Origin: WHSW01 sp963759295
GTDB lineage: Bacteria > Actinomycetota > Thermoleophilia > Solirubrobacterales > 70-9
Length of the DNA stretch: 64,000 bases
Assembly (NCBI GenBank): GCA_963759295.1
Contig: CAVWYT010000004.1
Coordinates: forward strand, 1 to 64,000
Direction of reading: 5' to 3'
In this document: positions 41,707 through 50,857 of the stretch, in pieces
Layout of the letters: every line of letters begins with the position of its first letter
Position numbering within the stretch: the first letter of the stretch is position 1
Notes under the pieces: model-generated
What the model was told of the DNA's origin: nothing
What the model saw: only the letters and a program-made list of their open reading frames with translations
Database searches by the model: none
Position numbers and translations under genes: made by a program

Positions 41707-42693
41707 ATGGCCACACTGACCTACATGACCACCGAGCACGTCCCCGTCCTGGCGCCCGAGCTGATCGCGCTCACCAACCCCGGTCCCGGCGAGGTCGTGA
41801 TCGACTGCACCTTCGGAGGCGGGGGTCACGCGCGGCTGGCGGCCGAGCGGATCGGGCCGACCGGCAGCCTGATCGCGATCGACCGCGATCCCTACGCGGC
41901 CCGCCGCTTCGCCGACATCGAGCCCGAGCTCGGCTGCGAGGCGAGCTTCATCGCCGGTGACTTCGCCGATGCGCTCGAGGCCCTCGCCGCCGAAGGGTTG
42001 CGCGCCGACGTCATCTTCTGCGACCTCGGCGTCTCCTCGCTTCAGCTCGACGCCGCCGAGCGCGGCTTCTCCTACTCCTACGACGCACCCCTGGACATGC
42101 GCATGGATCCGAGTCAGGAGCGCTCGGCGCGCGAGCTCGTCAACGAGTGGCCGGCGGACCGGCTGCAGCGGACGATTCGCGAGCTCGGCGAGGAGCGCCA
42201 CGCGCGCTCGATCGCCGCCGAGATCGTCCGCCGGCGCCCGCTCCGGACCACCGGCGAGCTGGTCGAGGCGATCCGCGCCGCGGTTCCGCCCGCCTACCGG
42301 TTCGGGCGCGGCCACCCGGCGAAGCGGACCTTCCAGGCGATCCGGATCGCGGTCAACGGCGAGCTCGAGTCGCTCGACCGGGCGCTGCCGTCGGCCTGGT
42401 CGCTGCTTCGCGACGGCGGCCGCCTCGGGGCGATCTCCTTCCAGAGCCTCGAGGACCGCCGCGTGAAGCGCTTTTTCGCCGACCGCGCCCGGGGGTGCAT
42501 CTGCCCACCGGAGCTGCCGGTCTGCCGGTGCGGTCACGAGCCCGAGGCGGCGCTGATAACGCGCCGAGCCGTGAAGGCGACCGAGGAGGAGGCGGAGCGC
42601 AATCCGCGCTCGCGCTCGGCCCGGCTGCGCGTCGCCCGAAAGCTCGGCGAGGCAGGAAGCCCCGGCGGCGGCGACGAAGACCCGGGGAGGTAA
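41707..42693 (+). CDS. rsmH: 16S rRNA (cytosine1402-N4)-methyltransferase RsmH
   Basis: The 328-residue product has the SAM motif VVIDCTFGGGGHARLAAERI, IAIDRDPYAA, DVIFCDLGVSSLQLDAAERG (RsmH signature), GFSYSYDAPLDMRMDPSQ and the C-terminal ISFQSLEDRRVKRFFADRAR with a cysteine-containing ICPPELPVCRCGHEPEA. It methylates C1402 in the ribosomal decoding centre. ATG at 41707 directly follows mraZ; an internal ATG at 41725 (MTTEHVPVLAPELI) matches the usual family start better and could be used instead. Confidence 0.95.
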   Translation: MATLTYMTTEHVPVLAPELIALTNPGPGEVVIDCTFGGGGHARLAAERIGPTGSLIAIDRDPYAARRFADIEPELGCEASFIAGDFADALEALAAEGLRADVIFCDLGVSSLQLDAAERGFSYSYDAPLDMRMDPSQERSARELVNEWPADRLQRTIRELGEERHARSIAAEIVRRRPLRTTGELVEAIRAAVPPAYRFGRGHPAKRTFQAIRIAVNGELESLDRALPSAWSLLRDGGRLGAISFQSLEDRRVKRFFADRARGCICPPELPVCRCGHEPEAALITRRAVKATEEEAERNPRSRSARLRVARKLGEAGSPGGGDEDPGR

Positions 42694-42696
42694 GCG

Positions 42697-43440
42697 ATGG
42701 CGACCTCAGCAGCAGCTCGGACGGCGGCGCCGGCGCGCCGCACCCGCAAACCCGCCCGCCCCGCGCCGACTCGCCGGCGTCGCCAGCAGACGCCGATCGG
42801 CGGCTTCGTCCCGGTCGCGGTCGGCCGCACGGCCGGCGCCGTCGGCGGGATCGCCGACTCGGGCCTGTTCGTCTGGCTGACCCGCGGGCGGATCTGGATC
42901 GGCGTGCTCGGTGCGCTGCTGGTCGGGATCGTCGCCCTCAACGTGATCGCGCTCAGCTTCAGCTCCTCCTCCAGCGACGCCGGCCACCAGGCCGACCAGC
43001 TCGAGCTCGAGAACTCGTCCCTGCGCGCGAAGCTCGCGACCATCCTCTCGAGCGAGGAGGTCCAGCAGGCCGCGGCGAGACTCGGCCTCGTCGCCCCCGA
43101 CCCCGACGCGATCACCTACGCGCGCAGCTCGCCCGACGACGCCGCGGAGGCGGCGAGGCGGCTGCGCAACGGTGAGCTGACGACCGCCACCTACGCCGAT
43201 CCGGCGACCGCCGCGTCACCGACGACCGAGGCCGAGACGGCGGCCCCGGTTGCCGACCCGGCGACGGCCGTCACCGACCCGGCGACGGCGGTCACCGCGC
43301 CGGCGACGACGGCGTCCGCCGCCGCGACGACCGCCGCCGATCCCGTCGCCGCCTCGACCGATCCCGCCGCCGCCCCGCCGACCACCGCGAGCGACCCGGC
43401 CGCGACCGCCGTCGCCGGCGGGGGTGTCGGCGCTCCGTGA
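42697..43440 (+). CDS. ftsL: FtsL/DivIC-like septum protein with repeat tail
   Basis: The 247-residue product has a basic cytoplasmic N-terminus (RRTRKPARPAPTRRRRQQ), one membrane segment near 68-88 (RIWIGVLGALLVGIVALNVI) and a short coiled coil (QADQLELENSSLRAKLATIL) leading to RLGLVAPDPDAITYARSS, the pattern of FtsL. The last 95 residues are a low-complexity tail of repeated DPATA, ATTA and DPAA units, unusual for FtsL and probably disordered outside the membrane. FtsL works with FtsQ, FtsB and FtsW/FtsI to activate septal synthesis. The symbol rests on topology and cluster position. Confidence 0.75.
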   Translation: MATSAAARTAAPARRTRKPARPAPTRRRRQQTPIGGFVPVAVGRTAGAVGGIADSGLFVWLTRGRIWIGVLGALLVGIVALNVIALSFSSSSSDAGHQADQLELENSSLRAKLATILSSEEVQQAAARLGLVAPDPDAITYARSSPDDAAEAARRLRNGELTTATYADPATAASPTTEAETAAPVADPATAVTDPATAVTAPATTASAAATTAADPVAASTDPAAAPPTTASDPAATAVAGGGVGAP

Positions 43441-43450
43441 GCGCGGGACG

Positions 43451-45112
43451 ATGAAGCTGATCGACCGCCGTCTCGGGCTGCTGTTCGCCGCCTTCGTCCT
43501 GCTGCTCTCGCTGATCCTCGTCAGGGCCGCCTGGGTTCAGGGCGTCAACGGCGGCGGCCTCAGCGCCGAGGCGAGCAGCCAGCACGTCGAGAACGTCGTC
43601 GTCCCCGGGTCTCGAGGGACGATCCGCGACCGCGGTGGCCGCGAGCTCGCGACGTCGGTCGACGCGGCGACGATCTACGCAACCCCTTACCAGGTGGAGG
43701 ACCCCGAGGGGACCGCCCACAAGCTCGCGAAGGTGCTCGACGTCTCCGAGGACGACGTCCTGCGCAGTCTCGCGGACCGCAGCTCGGGATTCGCCTACAT
43801 CGCCCGCAAGGCCGACCTCTCCGCCGCCGAGAAGATCCAGAGGCTCGAGCTTCCCGGGATCGGGATCCTCCCCGACAGCCGCCGCATCTATCCGCAGGGT
43901 GAGCTCGCCGCGCAGGTGATCGGCACGGTCGGGATCGACAACCAGGGCCTCACCGGGCTCGAGGCCTCCGAGGACGCCGTCCTGCACGGATCGGACGGCG
44001 AGCGCGAGGTGGTCCGCGACGCGCTCGGCGACGAGCTCGAGCGAAACACGGTCGAGGGCGCGGAGACGGGCGCCGATCTGAAGCTCACTCTCGACGCGGC
44101 CATTCAGGCGCAGACCGAGGAGGTGCTCGCCCGGCTCGGTCAGACCTATCAGCCCGAGGGCGCGACGGCGATCGTCATCGATCCGCAAAGCTCGGAGATC
44201 CTGGCGATGGCCGACTGGCCCACCTTCGACCCCGCCGCCCCGGGCGATGCGAGCCCCGCCGAGCTCTCGAACATGGCGACCGGCTTCAACTACGAGCCCG
44301 GCTCGACCTTCAAGGCGTTCACGGTCGCCGGCGCGCTCGAGGAGGGGCTGGTGACCCCCGAGACCACGTTCGACCTGCCGCCGACGATCCAGGTCGCCGA
44401 CCGGACGATCGAGGAGTCGCACGAACGCGGCTACATCACGCTCTCGGTCGCCCAGATCCTCGCCCAGTCCTCCAACGTCGGCGCGGTCAAGATCGGGCTC
44501 GAGCTCGGCGCCGAGAAGTTCGACAAATGGATCCGCTCGTTCGGCTTCGGCGAGCCGACCGGGATCGACTTCCCCGGGGAGGAGCGCGGGATCGTGATCC
44601 CGGTCGACGACTACTCCGGCTCGACGATGGGGAACCTGCCGATCGGCCAGGGCCTCTCGGTGACCCCGATGCAGATGGCCGCCGCGTACTCGGCGATCGC
44701 CGACGGGGGCGTCCTGCGCACGCCTCGACTGATCCTCTCCGAGGACGGGACCCGCACCGAGCCCGACCCGGGCACCCGGGTGATCAGCCGCAAGGACTCG
44801 GCCGAGCTGCGCGAGATGCTCAAGGGAGTGCTCGCGGCGGGTGGCACCGCCTCCGAGGTCAGCGTCCCCGGCTACACGCTGGCCGGCAAGACCGGCACCG
44901 CGCAGAAGGTCGTGGACGGCACCTATTCCGACACCCAGTTCGTCGCCTCGTTCGTCGGCTTCGCCCCGGCGGATGACCCGCGGCTGCTGGTGGCGATCGT
45001 CGTCGACGACCCGAAGGGCGACTACTACGGAGGCACCGTCGCCGCCCCGGCCTTCGGCGAGATCGCCGAGTTCGCGCTGCCCTACCTGGGGATTCCCACC
45101 GACGCTTCCTAG
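43451..45112 (+). CDS. ftsI: Penicillin-binding protein, FtsI-type transpeptidase
   Basis: The 553-residue product has an N-terminal membrane anchor (LGLLFAAFVLLLSLILVRAA), a PBP dimer domain starting SRGTIRDRGGRELATSVDAA, and the transpeptidase domain with catalytic serine in NYEPGSTFKAFTVAG (STFK), QSSNVGAVKIGLE (SSN-type) and LAGKTGTAQKVVDGTY (KTG). No PASTA domain follows. It cross-links septal peptidoglycan; the target of beta-lactams. ATG lies 10 nt after the ftsL stop. The C-terminus ends GIPTDAS. Confidence 0.94.
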   Translation: MKLIDRRLGLLFAAFVLLLSLILVRAAWVQGVNGGGLSAEASSQHVENVVVPGSRGTIRDRGGRELATSVDAATIYATPYQVEDPEGTAHKLAKVLDVSEDDVLRSLADRSSGFAYIARKADLSAAEKIQRLELPGIGILPDSRRIYPQGELAAQVIGTVGIDNQGLTGLEASEDAVLHGSDGEREVVRDALGDELERNTVEGAETGADLKLTLDAAIQAQTEEVLARLGQTYQPEGATAIVIDPQSSEILAMADWPTFDPAAPGDASPAELSNMATGFNYEPGSTFKAFTVAGALEEGLVTPETTFDLPPTIQVADRTIEESHERGYITLSVAQILAQSSNVGAVKIGLELGAEKFDKWIRSFGFGEPTGIDFPGEERGIVIPVDDYSGSTMGNLPIGQGLSVTPMQMAAAYSAIADGGVLRTPRLILSEDGTRTEPDPGTRVISRKDSAELREMLKGVLAAGGTASEVSVPGYTLAGKTGTAQKVVDGTYSDTQFVASFVGFAPADDPRLLVAIVVDDPKGDYYGGTVAAPAFGEIAEFALPYLGIPTDAS

Positions 45113-45115
45113 AAT
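45110..45115 (+). promoter_or_regulatory. -10 hexamer TAGAAT before murE
   Basis: TAGAAT overlaps the ftsI stop codon and ends 7 nt before the murE ATG. An internal leaderless promoter would let murE and later genes be expressed apart from mraZ control. Confidence 0.4.
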
Positions 45116-45122
45116 CGCTCGC

Positions 45123-46604
45123 ATGACGCTTCGGGAGCTGCTCGCCGGCGCCGACGTCGTCGCGGTCGCCGGCGATGCGGACATCGAGGTCTCCGGGCTC
45201 GCCTACGACAGCCGTCGGGCGGGCCCCGACTACCTGTTCTTCTGCATCCGCGGGTTCACCGCCGACGGCCACGAGTTCGCTCCACTCGCGGTGCAGGCGG
45301 GCGCGGCAGCGGTCGTCGTCGAGCGCCCGCTCGAGCTCGAGCCGCACGTCGTCCAGGCGCGCGTCGTCGACGCGCGCTCGGCGATGGCCCACGCCGCGGT
45401 GCGCTTCTACGGCGATCCGACCGAGGAGCTGGACGTGATCGGGATCACCGGCACCAACGGCAAGACCACGACCGCGTTCTTGATCCGCCACGTCCTCGAG
45501 CGCTGCGGCGTCCAGACGGGCCTGCTCGGGACCGTGCAGCGGGTCGTCGGGGGGGCCGTGGAGGCGGTCGAGCGCACCACCCCGGAGGCGATCGACCTGC
45601 AGGCGACGTTCCGGCGCATGGTCGCCGGCGGCGACCGCGCCTGCGCGATGGAGGTCTCCTCCCACGCGCTCAGCCTCAACCGCGTGGACGGGATCCGGTT
45701 CGCGGTCGCGGCGTTCACCAACCTGACCCAGGACCACCTCGACTTCCACGGCGAGATGGAGGACTACTTCCAGGCCAAGCGCCGGCTGTTCATCGGCGAT
45801 CGGGCTCGCAGGGCGGTCGTGAACCTCGACGACGAGTACGGCCAACGCCTGGTCGCCGAGCTCGACTGCGTGACCTTCTCCGCCGCCGGCGACGAGGCGG
45901 CCGACCTGCGGGCGCTCGAGCTCGGCTTCGACGCCGCGGGATCGCGGTTCGTGTGCGCGGCGCCCGAGGGTCGGTTCACGGTCGAGCTGCCGCTGCCGGG
46001 GCAGTTCAACGTCGCCAACGCGCTCTGCGCGCTCGCCTGCACCCGTGCGATCGGGATCGAGCTCCCGGCCGCCGTCGCCGCGCTGGCGGACGTCGAGCGC
46101 GTCCCGGGCCGATTCGAGCCGATCGACGAGGGACAGCCGTTCGCCGTTCTCGTCGACTACGCCCACACGCCCGACTCGCTCGAGAACGTGCTCGTCTCGG
46201 CGCGCCAGATCAGCGGCACGGGGAGGCTGATCTGCGCGTTCGGCTGCGGCGGCGACCGCGACCGCGACAAGCGCCCCCTGATGGGCGAGATCGCGGCGCG
46301 GCTCTCCGACCTCGCGGTCGTCACCTCCGACAACCCGCGCTCGGAGGACCCGGTGGCGATCATCGACGAGATCCGGGCGGGGATGGGGGCCGGAGACGCG
46401 GAGGTAGTCGTCGAGCCCGACCGTCGAGCGGCGATCGCGCTGGCGCTCTCCGGTGCGCGCGACGGCGACACCGTGGTGATCGCCGGCAAGGGCCACGAGC
46501 AGGGCCAGGAGTTCGAGCACGGACGCAAGATCCCGTTCGACGACCGCGAGGTGGCGCGCGAGGAGCTGCGGGCCTCGATGGCGACCGCCGGCTCGAGCTC
46601 GTGA
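45123..46604 (+). CDS. murE: UDP-MurNAc-tripeptide synthetase MurE
   Basis: The 493-residue product has the Mur-ligase ATP site VIGITGTNGKTTTAFLIRHV, AMEVSSHALSLNRVDGIRFA, NLTQDHLDFHGEMEDYFQAK with the carbamylated-lysine region, and the substrate loop VVTSDNPRSEDPVAIIDEIR. The DNPR motif is the meso-diaminopimelate specificity mark, so the third peptide residue is predicted to be meso-DAP rather than lysine. Normal length for MurE. Confidence 0.95.
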   Translation: MTLRELLAGADVVAVAGDADIEVSGLAYDSRRAGPDYLFFCIRGFTADGHEFAPLAVQAGAAAVVVERPLELEPHVVQARVVDARSAMAHAAVRFYGDPTEELDVIGITGTNGKTTTAFLIRHVLERCGVQTGLLGTVQRVVGGAVEAVERTTPEAIDLQATFRRMVAGGDRACAMEVSSHALSLNRVDGIRFAVAAFTNLTQDHLDFHGEMEDYFQAKRRLFIGDRARRAVVNLDDEYGQRLVAELDCVTFSAAGDEAADLRALELGFDAAGSRFVCAAPEGRFTVELPLPGQFNVANALCALACTRAIGIELPAAVAALADVERVPGRFEPIDEGQPFAVLVDYAHTPDSLENVLVSARQISGTGRLICAFGCGGDRDRDKRPLMGEIAARLSDLAVVTSDNPRSEDPVAIIDEIRAGMGAGDAEVVVEPDRRAAIALALSGARDGDTVVIAGKGHEQGQEFEHGRKIPFDDREVAREELRASMATAGSSS

Positions 46605-46614
46605 TCGCGGGGCC

Positions 46615-47967
46615 GTGATCGAGCTCGCCCCGGAGCTGATCGCCGCCGCGGCCGGCGCGGAGATCGTCCGCGAGGGCGGCGCCGGCCGGCCGGAGAGAGG
46701 CTCGATCGACTCCCGCGCCGCCGCTCATGGCGATCTCTTCTTCGGCTTGCGGGGCGAGCGCGTCGATGGCGGCGCCTACGCGGCGAGCGCGCTCTCCGCT
46801 GGTGCGTGGGGCGCGGTCGTCGAGCCCGACCGGGCCCGCGAGCTCGCCGCGGAGGGCGGGGGCTGGGTGTTCGCATCCGCCGACCCGCTGGCGTCGCTGC
46901 AGTCGGTCGCCCGCGCCTGGCGGCGCGAGCTCGGCTGCCCGGTGGTCGGGATCACGGGCTCGGTCGGCAAGACCTCGGTCAAGGACATCTGCCACGCGAT
47001 CCTGCCGTTTCGCACCCACGCCAGCCCCGAGAACTTCAACACCGACGTCGGCCTGCCGCTCGCGATCCTCGCCGCCGCGCCCGAGACCGAGGTGCTGGTG
47101 CTCGAGATGGCGATGCGCGGACTCGGGCAGATCGCCGAGCTCTGCGAGATCGCCGAGCCCGACGTCGCCGCGATCACCAACATCGGGCCCGTGCACCTCG
47201 AGCTGCTCGGCACCGTGGAGGCGATCGCCGAGGCGAAGGCCGAGATCCTCGGCGGACTCGGGGCGCAGGGCCGGGCCGTGATCCCGGCCGACGCCGAGGC
47301 GCTGGAGCCGCACCTCGCCGACCGGCTCGTGGCGCTCACCTTCGGACCGGGGGGCGACGTCTTCGTGGAGCGCTTCGAGCGCATCGATCACGGCGCGCGC
47401 GCCACGATCGGGACGCCGCACGGCGAGGCGGCCTTCGAGCTGCCGTTCGCGGAGCGCCACAACCTCGTCAACGTCGCCTGCGCGGTGGCGATCGGGATCG
47501 CGCTCGACGCCTCGCTCCCGGAGATGGCGCGTCGCGCTCCCGGCATATCCTTCTCGCGCCTGCGGGGCGAGCTGATCGAGCTCCCGGGCGGCTCGGTGCT
47601 CGTGAACGACTGCTACAACGCCAACCCGATCTCGATGCGCGCGGCGCTCGACAACCTCGCCTCGCTCGAGGCCTCGGGGCGCCGGATCGCGGTCCTCGGC
47701 GGGATGGCCGAGCTCGGCCCGGACGGCCCGGCCTACCACCGCGAGGTCGGCGCGCACGCGCGCGAGCTCGGGATCGACGAGCTGATCGGGGTCGGCGAGC
47801 TCGCCCGCGACTACGCCGCCGACCACTGGGCACCCGATCCCACGGCGGCGGCCCGGCTGGCCGCCGGCCTCGTCGACGACGGCGACGCGCTGCTCGTCAA
47901 GGGGTCGCGCTCGGTCGGGCTCGAGCGCTTCTCCGAGGAACTGCTGCGCGCCGTTTCAAGGGACTGA
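46615..47967 (+). CDS. murF: UDP-MurNAc-tripeptide:D-Ala-D-Ala ligase MurF
   Basis: The 450-residue product (GTG) has RGSIDSRAAAHGDLFFGLRG in the N-terminal UDP-binding domain, the ATP loop VVGITGSVGKTSVKDICHAI, SPENFNTDVGLPLAILAAAP, VLEMAMRGLGQIAELCEIAE and the C-terminal VLVNDCYNANPISMRAALDN. It adds D-Ala-D-Ala to complete the pentapeptide. The mraY ATG overlaps its stop. It follows murE after 10 bases. Confidence 0.94.
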   Translation: MIELAPELIAAAAGAEIVREGGAGRPERGSIDSRAAAHGDLFFGLRGERVDGGAYAASALSAGAWGAVVEPDRARELAAEGGGWVFASADPLASLQSVARAWRRELGCPVVGITGSVGKTSVKDICHAILPFRTHASPENFNTDVGLPLAILAAAPETEVLVLEMAMRGLGQIAELCEIAEPDVAAITNIGPVHLELLGTVEAIAEAKAEILGGLGAQGRAVIPADAEALEPHLADRLVALTFGPGGDVFVERFERIDHGARATIGTPHGEAAFELPFAERHNLVNVACAVAIGIALDASLPEMARRAPGISFSRLRGELIELPGGSVLVNDCYNANPISMRAALDNLASLEASGRRIAVLGGMAELGPDGPAYHREVGAHARELGIDELIGVGELARDYAADHWAPDPTAAARLAAGLVDDGDALLVKGSRSVGLERFSEELLRAVSRD

Positions 47968-48983
47968 TGGAGCCGACGACCCAGCTCGCCGACATCGCCT
48001 CGGACTCGATCGACCGGGGCCAGGTGCTGATCGGTGGCATGGCGGCGCTGCTGATCACGATCTTCCTCGGGCCGAAGTTCATCTCGTTCTTGCGGGTGCG
48101 GGAGTTCGGCCAACAGATCCGCGAGGAGGGCCCGCAGGAGCACCACGCCAAAGCCGGGACGCCGACGATGGGAGGGCTGATCCTCTTTGTCGCGATCGCG
48201 GTCCCCTACCTGGTGCTCTCGGAGCACGGCACCGCCAGCCTGGCGGTGTTCGGGGTCGCGCTCGGCTGCGCCGCGCTCGGCTTCGCCGACGACTACATCA
48301 AGATCTCCAAGCGGCGCTCGCTCGGGCTCTCGGCGCGCTGGAAGCTGCTCGGCCAGATCGCCCTCGCCTTCGGCCTCTGGTGGGTCGCCTACGAGCACAT
48401 CGGGCTCGAGCCCGCGCTGCAGTCGCGCATCTTCGACACCGAGATCTACATCGGGCCGATCGTGTATCTGGTCTTCGTCTACCTGGTGGTCGCCGGCTCC
48501 TCGAACGCCGTCAACCTCACCGACGGGCTCGACGGCCTCGCCGCCGGCTCCTGCGCGATCACCCTGCTCGCCTACCTGGCGATCACGATCACCAACGGCC
48601 AGGCCGACCTGGCGCTGCTCTCGGCCTGCCTGGTCGGGGCGTCGGTGGGCTTCTTGTGGTTCAACGCCTTCCCCGCGTCGATCTTCATGGGGGACACCGG
48701 CTCGCTCGGGCTCGGCGGAGCGATCGGGGCGCTGGCGGTGATGACCCAGACGGAGTTGCTGCTGATCATCCTCGGCGGCATCTTCGTGATCGAGGCGCTC
48801 TCGGTCGCGGTGCAGGTGATCGCGTTCAAGATGTTCCGCCGCCGGGTGCTGCTGATGGCCCCGGTCCACCACCACTTCGAGCTCCTCGCCTGGTCGGAGA
48901 CGAAGATCATGCTGCGCTTCTGGATCATCGCCGCCGTCTGCGCGGGGATCGGCTACGTGCTGTACCAGAACTCGATCGGCTAG
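47967..48983 (+). CDS. mraY: Phospho-MurNAc-pentapeptide translocase MraY
   Basis: The 338-residue membrane protein has about ten hydrophobic segments and the MraY motifs HHAKAGTPTMGGLILFVAIA, LGFADDYIKISKRRSLGLSA, SSNAVNLTDGLDGLAAGSCA (NLTDGLDGLA), FMGDTGSLGLGGAIGALAVM and VLLMAPVHHHFELLAWSETK (HHH). It makes lipid I by moving phospho-MurNAc-pentapeptide to undecaprenyl phosphate. Its last bases overlap the stop of an antisense gene. Confidence 0.97.
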   Translation: MEPTTQLADIASDSIDRGQVLIGGMAALLITIFLGPKFISFLRVREFGQQIREEGPQEHHAKAGTPTMGGLILFVAIAVPYLVLSEHGTASLAVFGVALGCAALGFADDYIKISKRRSLGLSARWKLLGQIALAFGLWWVAYEHIGLEPALQSRIFDTEIYIGPIVYLVFVYLVVAGSSNAVNLTDGLDGLAAGSCAITLLAYLAITITNGQADLALLSACLVGASVGFLWFNAFPASIFMGDTGSLGLGGAIGALAVMTQTELLLIILGGIFVIEALSVAVQVIAFKMFRRRVLLMAPVHHHFELLAWSETKIMLRFWIIAAVCAGIGYVLYQNSIG

Positions 48984-49402
48984 CTGGGCAGCGGGGACCC
49001 CGCGAAGGCGAAGAACCAGATCATCATCGCGATCGAGGCGACGGTCGCGGTGCCGACGAAGACCGCCTCGACCGGTGACAGCTTGCCCGTCCCGGGGCGA
49101 TAGGGCTCGTCGCGCATGCTGCGCAGCCACGGGTGGCGGGTTGGCGTACGCTCGTCGCCGTCGCCGGCCCGGCCCTGGAGCGCTCCGGCGACGATCAGGA
49201 CCATCGTGTAGCTGACCAGGATGCCGACCACGATGATCACCGCGGTCGTGGCCTCGACCTGCTGGGCGCTGCGCGAGCTCTGGATTCGCGAGCCGACCCA
49301 GATCCAGAACAGCGGCACGCCGACGCCGACGAACGCCGCGGCGGCGATCTCCGCGAAGAACCGGGCCGTCCGCCCCGAGGCGCGCTTGACGCGGTCGTCC
49401 AT
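48980..49402 (-). CDS. Antisense membrane protein inside the dcw cluster, unknown function
   Basis: The 140-residue product (MDDRVKRASGRTARFFAEIA) has three hydrophobic segments: AAAFVGVGVPLFWIWVGS (about 20-38), TTAVIIVVGILVSYTMVLIV (about 48-68) and VFVGTATVASIAMMIWFFAF (about 115-135), with a charged cytoplasmic stretch between. No family recognised. It is the only gene on the minus strand within mraZ-ftsZ and lies exactly between mraY and murD, sharing its stop region with mraY. TACATT 6 nt before its ATG suggests its own promoter. Confidence 0.7.
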   Translation of the reverse strand: MDDRVKRASGRTARFFAEIAAAAFVGVGVPLFWIWVGSRIQSSRSAQQVEATTAVIIVVGILVSYTMVLIVAGALQGRAGDGDERTPTRHPWLRSMRDEPYRPGTGKLSPVEAVFVGTATVASIAMMIWFFAFAGSPLPS

Positions 49403-49408
49403 CGCACG

Positions 49409-49414
49409 AATGTA
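49409..49414 (-). promoter_or_regulatory. -10 hexamer TACATT of the antisense gene
   Basis: Minus-strand TACATT ends 6 nt before the ATG at 49402; leaderless-type spacing. Confidence 0.45.
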
Positions 49415-49488
49415 GTCCCTGCCCCGGTGGTTGCCAAGCGCGGCGCGCGGTGCGCAGGGGCGTCCCACGTCGGCGCGAAACTACTCCC

Positions 49489-50857
49489 GTGCGCACCGCC
49501 GGCAAGCCACGACCGCCGCTGCCGCAGGGGCCGTTCGCGGTCGTCGGGCTGGCGCGCTCCGGGCAGGCCGCGGCGGTTGCGCTGGCCGCTCGCGGCGAGC
49601 GCGTGATCGGGGTCGATTCCGGTCGCCCGGAGGGCGCCGAAAGGCTCTCGGACGCCGGCGTCGAAGTGATCTTGGATGTGGACGGAGTCGACGCGATCGG
49701 ACGTGCGCGCAGCGTGGTCAAGAGCCCCGGGGTGCGCGCCCGACGCCGCCGCGATCGTCGCCGCCCGCGAGCGAGGACTGGCGGTGATCGGCGAGCTCGA
49801 GCTCGCCTGGCGCCTGCTGCCGAACCGCTTCTGCGCGGTCACCGGCACCAACGGGAAGACGACGGTAGCCGAGCTACTCGGTCACGTGTGGCGGACCGCG
49901 GGCGAGCCGGTCGCGGTCGCCGGCAATGTCGGCACGCCGCTCGCCTCGCTGGTCGCCGAGGTCGATTCCGAGGCGACGATCGTCTGCGAGGCGTCGAGCT
50001 TCCAGCTCGAGGACTCGGAGGCATTCGCCCCCGAGTGCGGGGTCCTGCTCAACGTCGCGCCCGACCACCTCGATCGCCACGCCACGCTCGAGGCGTACCT
50101 CGACGCGAAGCTGAACATCTTCCGCAACCAGGTCGACGACGACGTCTGCGTCTACAACGGCTCCGACCCTGCGCTGCGGGGCGTCGAGCTCGGCGGCCGC
50201 GGGCGCCGGGTCGCGTTCTGCGCCGAGCCGGGCGACGGCGACGATTGTGAGGCGACGGTCTCCGGGCGGGTGCTCGAGCTCCGGGAGGAGCCGCTCGTGG
50301 AGCTCGACGAGCTGGCGCTGATCGGCCCTCACAACGCTGCCAACGCGGCGGCCGCCGCGGCCGCCGCGGCGGCGATGGGCATCGAGCGCGACGCGCTCGC
50401 CGCGGGCCTGCGCAGCTTCCCCGGCGTCCCGCACCGGCTCGAGCTCGTCGCCGAGCGCGCCGGCGTCCTCTACGTCAACGACTCGAAGGCGACCAACGTC
50501 GCCGCCGCGGCCGCCGGGCTGCGCTCGTTTGCCGGCGGGGTGAGGGCGATCCTCGGCGGCTCGCTGAAAGGCGGCGGGTTCGCCGAGCTCGCCGGGCCGG
50601 TCGCCGAGCGCTGCGTCGCCTGCTACTTGCTCGGGCCGGCGGCCGAGCGGCTCGAGCGGGACCTCGAGCCTGCCTGGCTCGCCGGCGTCGCTCACCGCCG
50701 CTGCGCCGATCTCGCCGAGGCGGTGGGCGTGGCGGCGACCTCTGCGCGTCCCGGCGAAGTGGTCCTGCTCGCGCCCGCCTGCGCGAGCTTCGACGCCTAC
50801 CGCGACTTCGAGCAGCGCGGCGAGCACTTCCGCGAGCTGGTCGGAGCGCTCACGTGA
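49489..50857 (+). CDS. murD: UDP-MurNAc-L-Ala:D-Glu ligase MurD, one frame break
   Basis: The first frame (GTG at 49489) gives the N-terminal Rossmann part FAVVGLARSGQAAAVALAAR and SARSVVKSPGV-like ARSVVKSPGV. A one-base change near 49735 is needed to read APDAAAIVAARERGLAVIGE and the ligase core: CAVTGTNGKTTVAELLGHVW, ASSFQLEDSEAFAPECGVLL, NVAPDHLDRHATLEAYLDAK, YVNDSKATNVAAAAAGLRSF and LAPACASFDAYRDFEQRGEH. MurD adds D-glutamate and is essential, so the break is almost surely a sequence error. Stop overlaps the ftsW GTG. Confidence 0.9.

Noticed and set aside
43190..43430. Tandem repeat or CRISPR-like array
   Set aside because: The repeats are codon-phased DPATA/ATTA units inside the FtsL-like protein, imperfect and without unique spacers.
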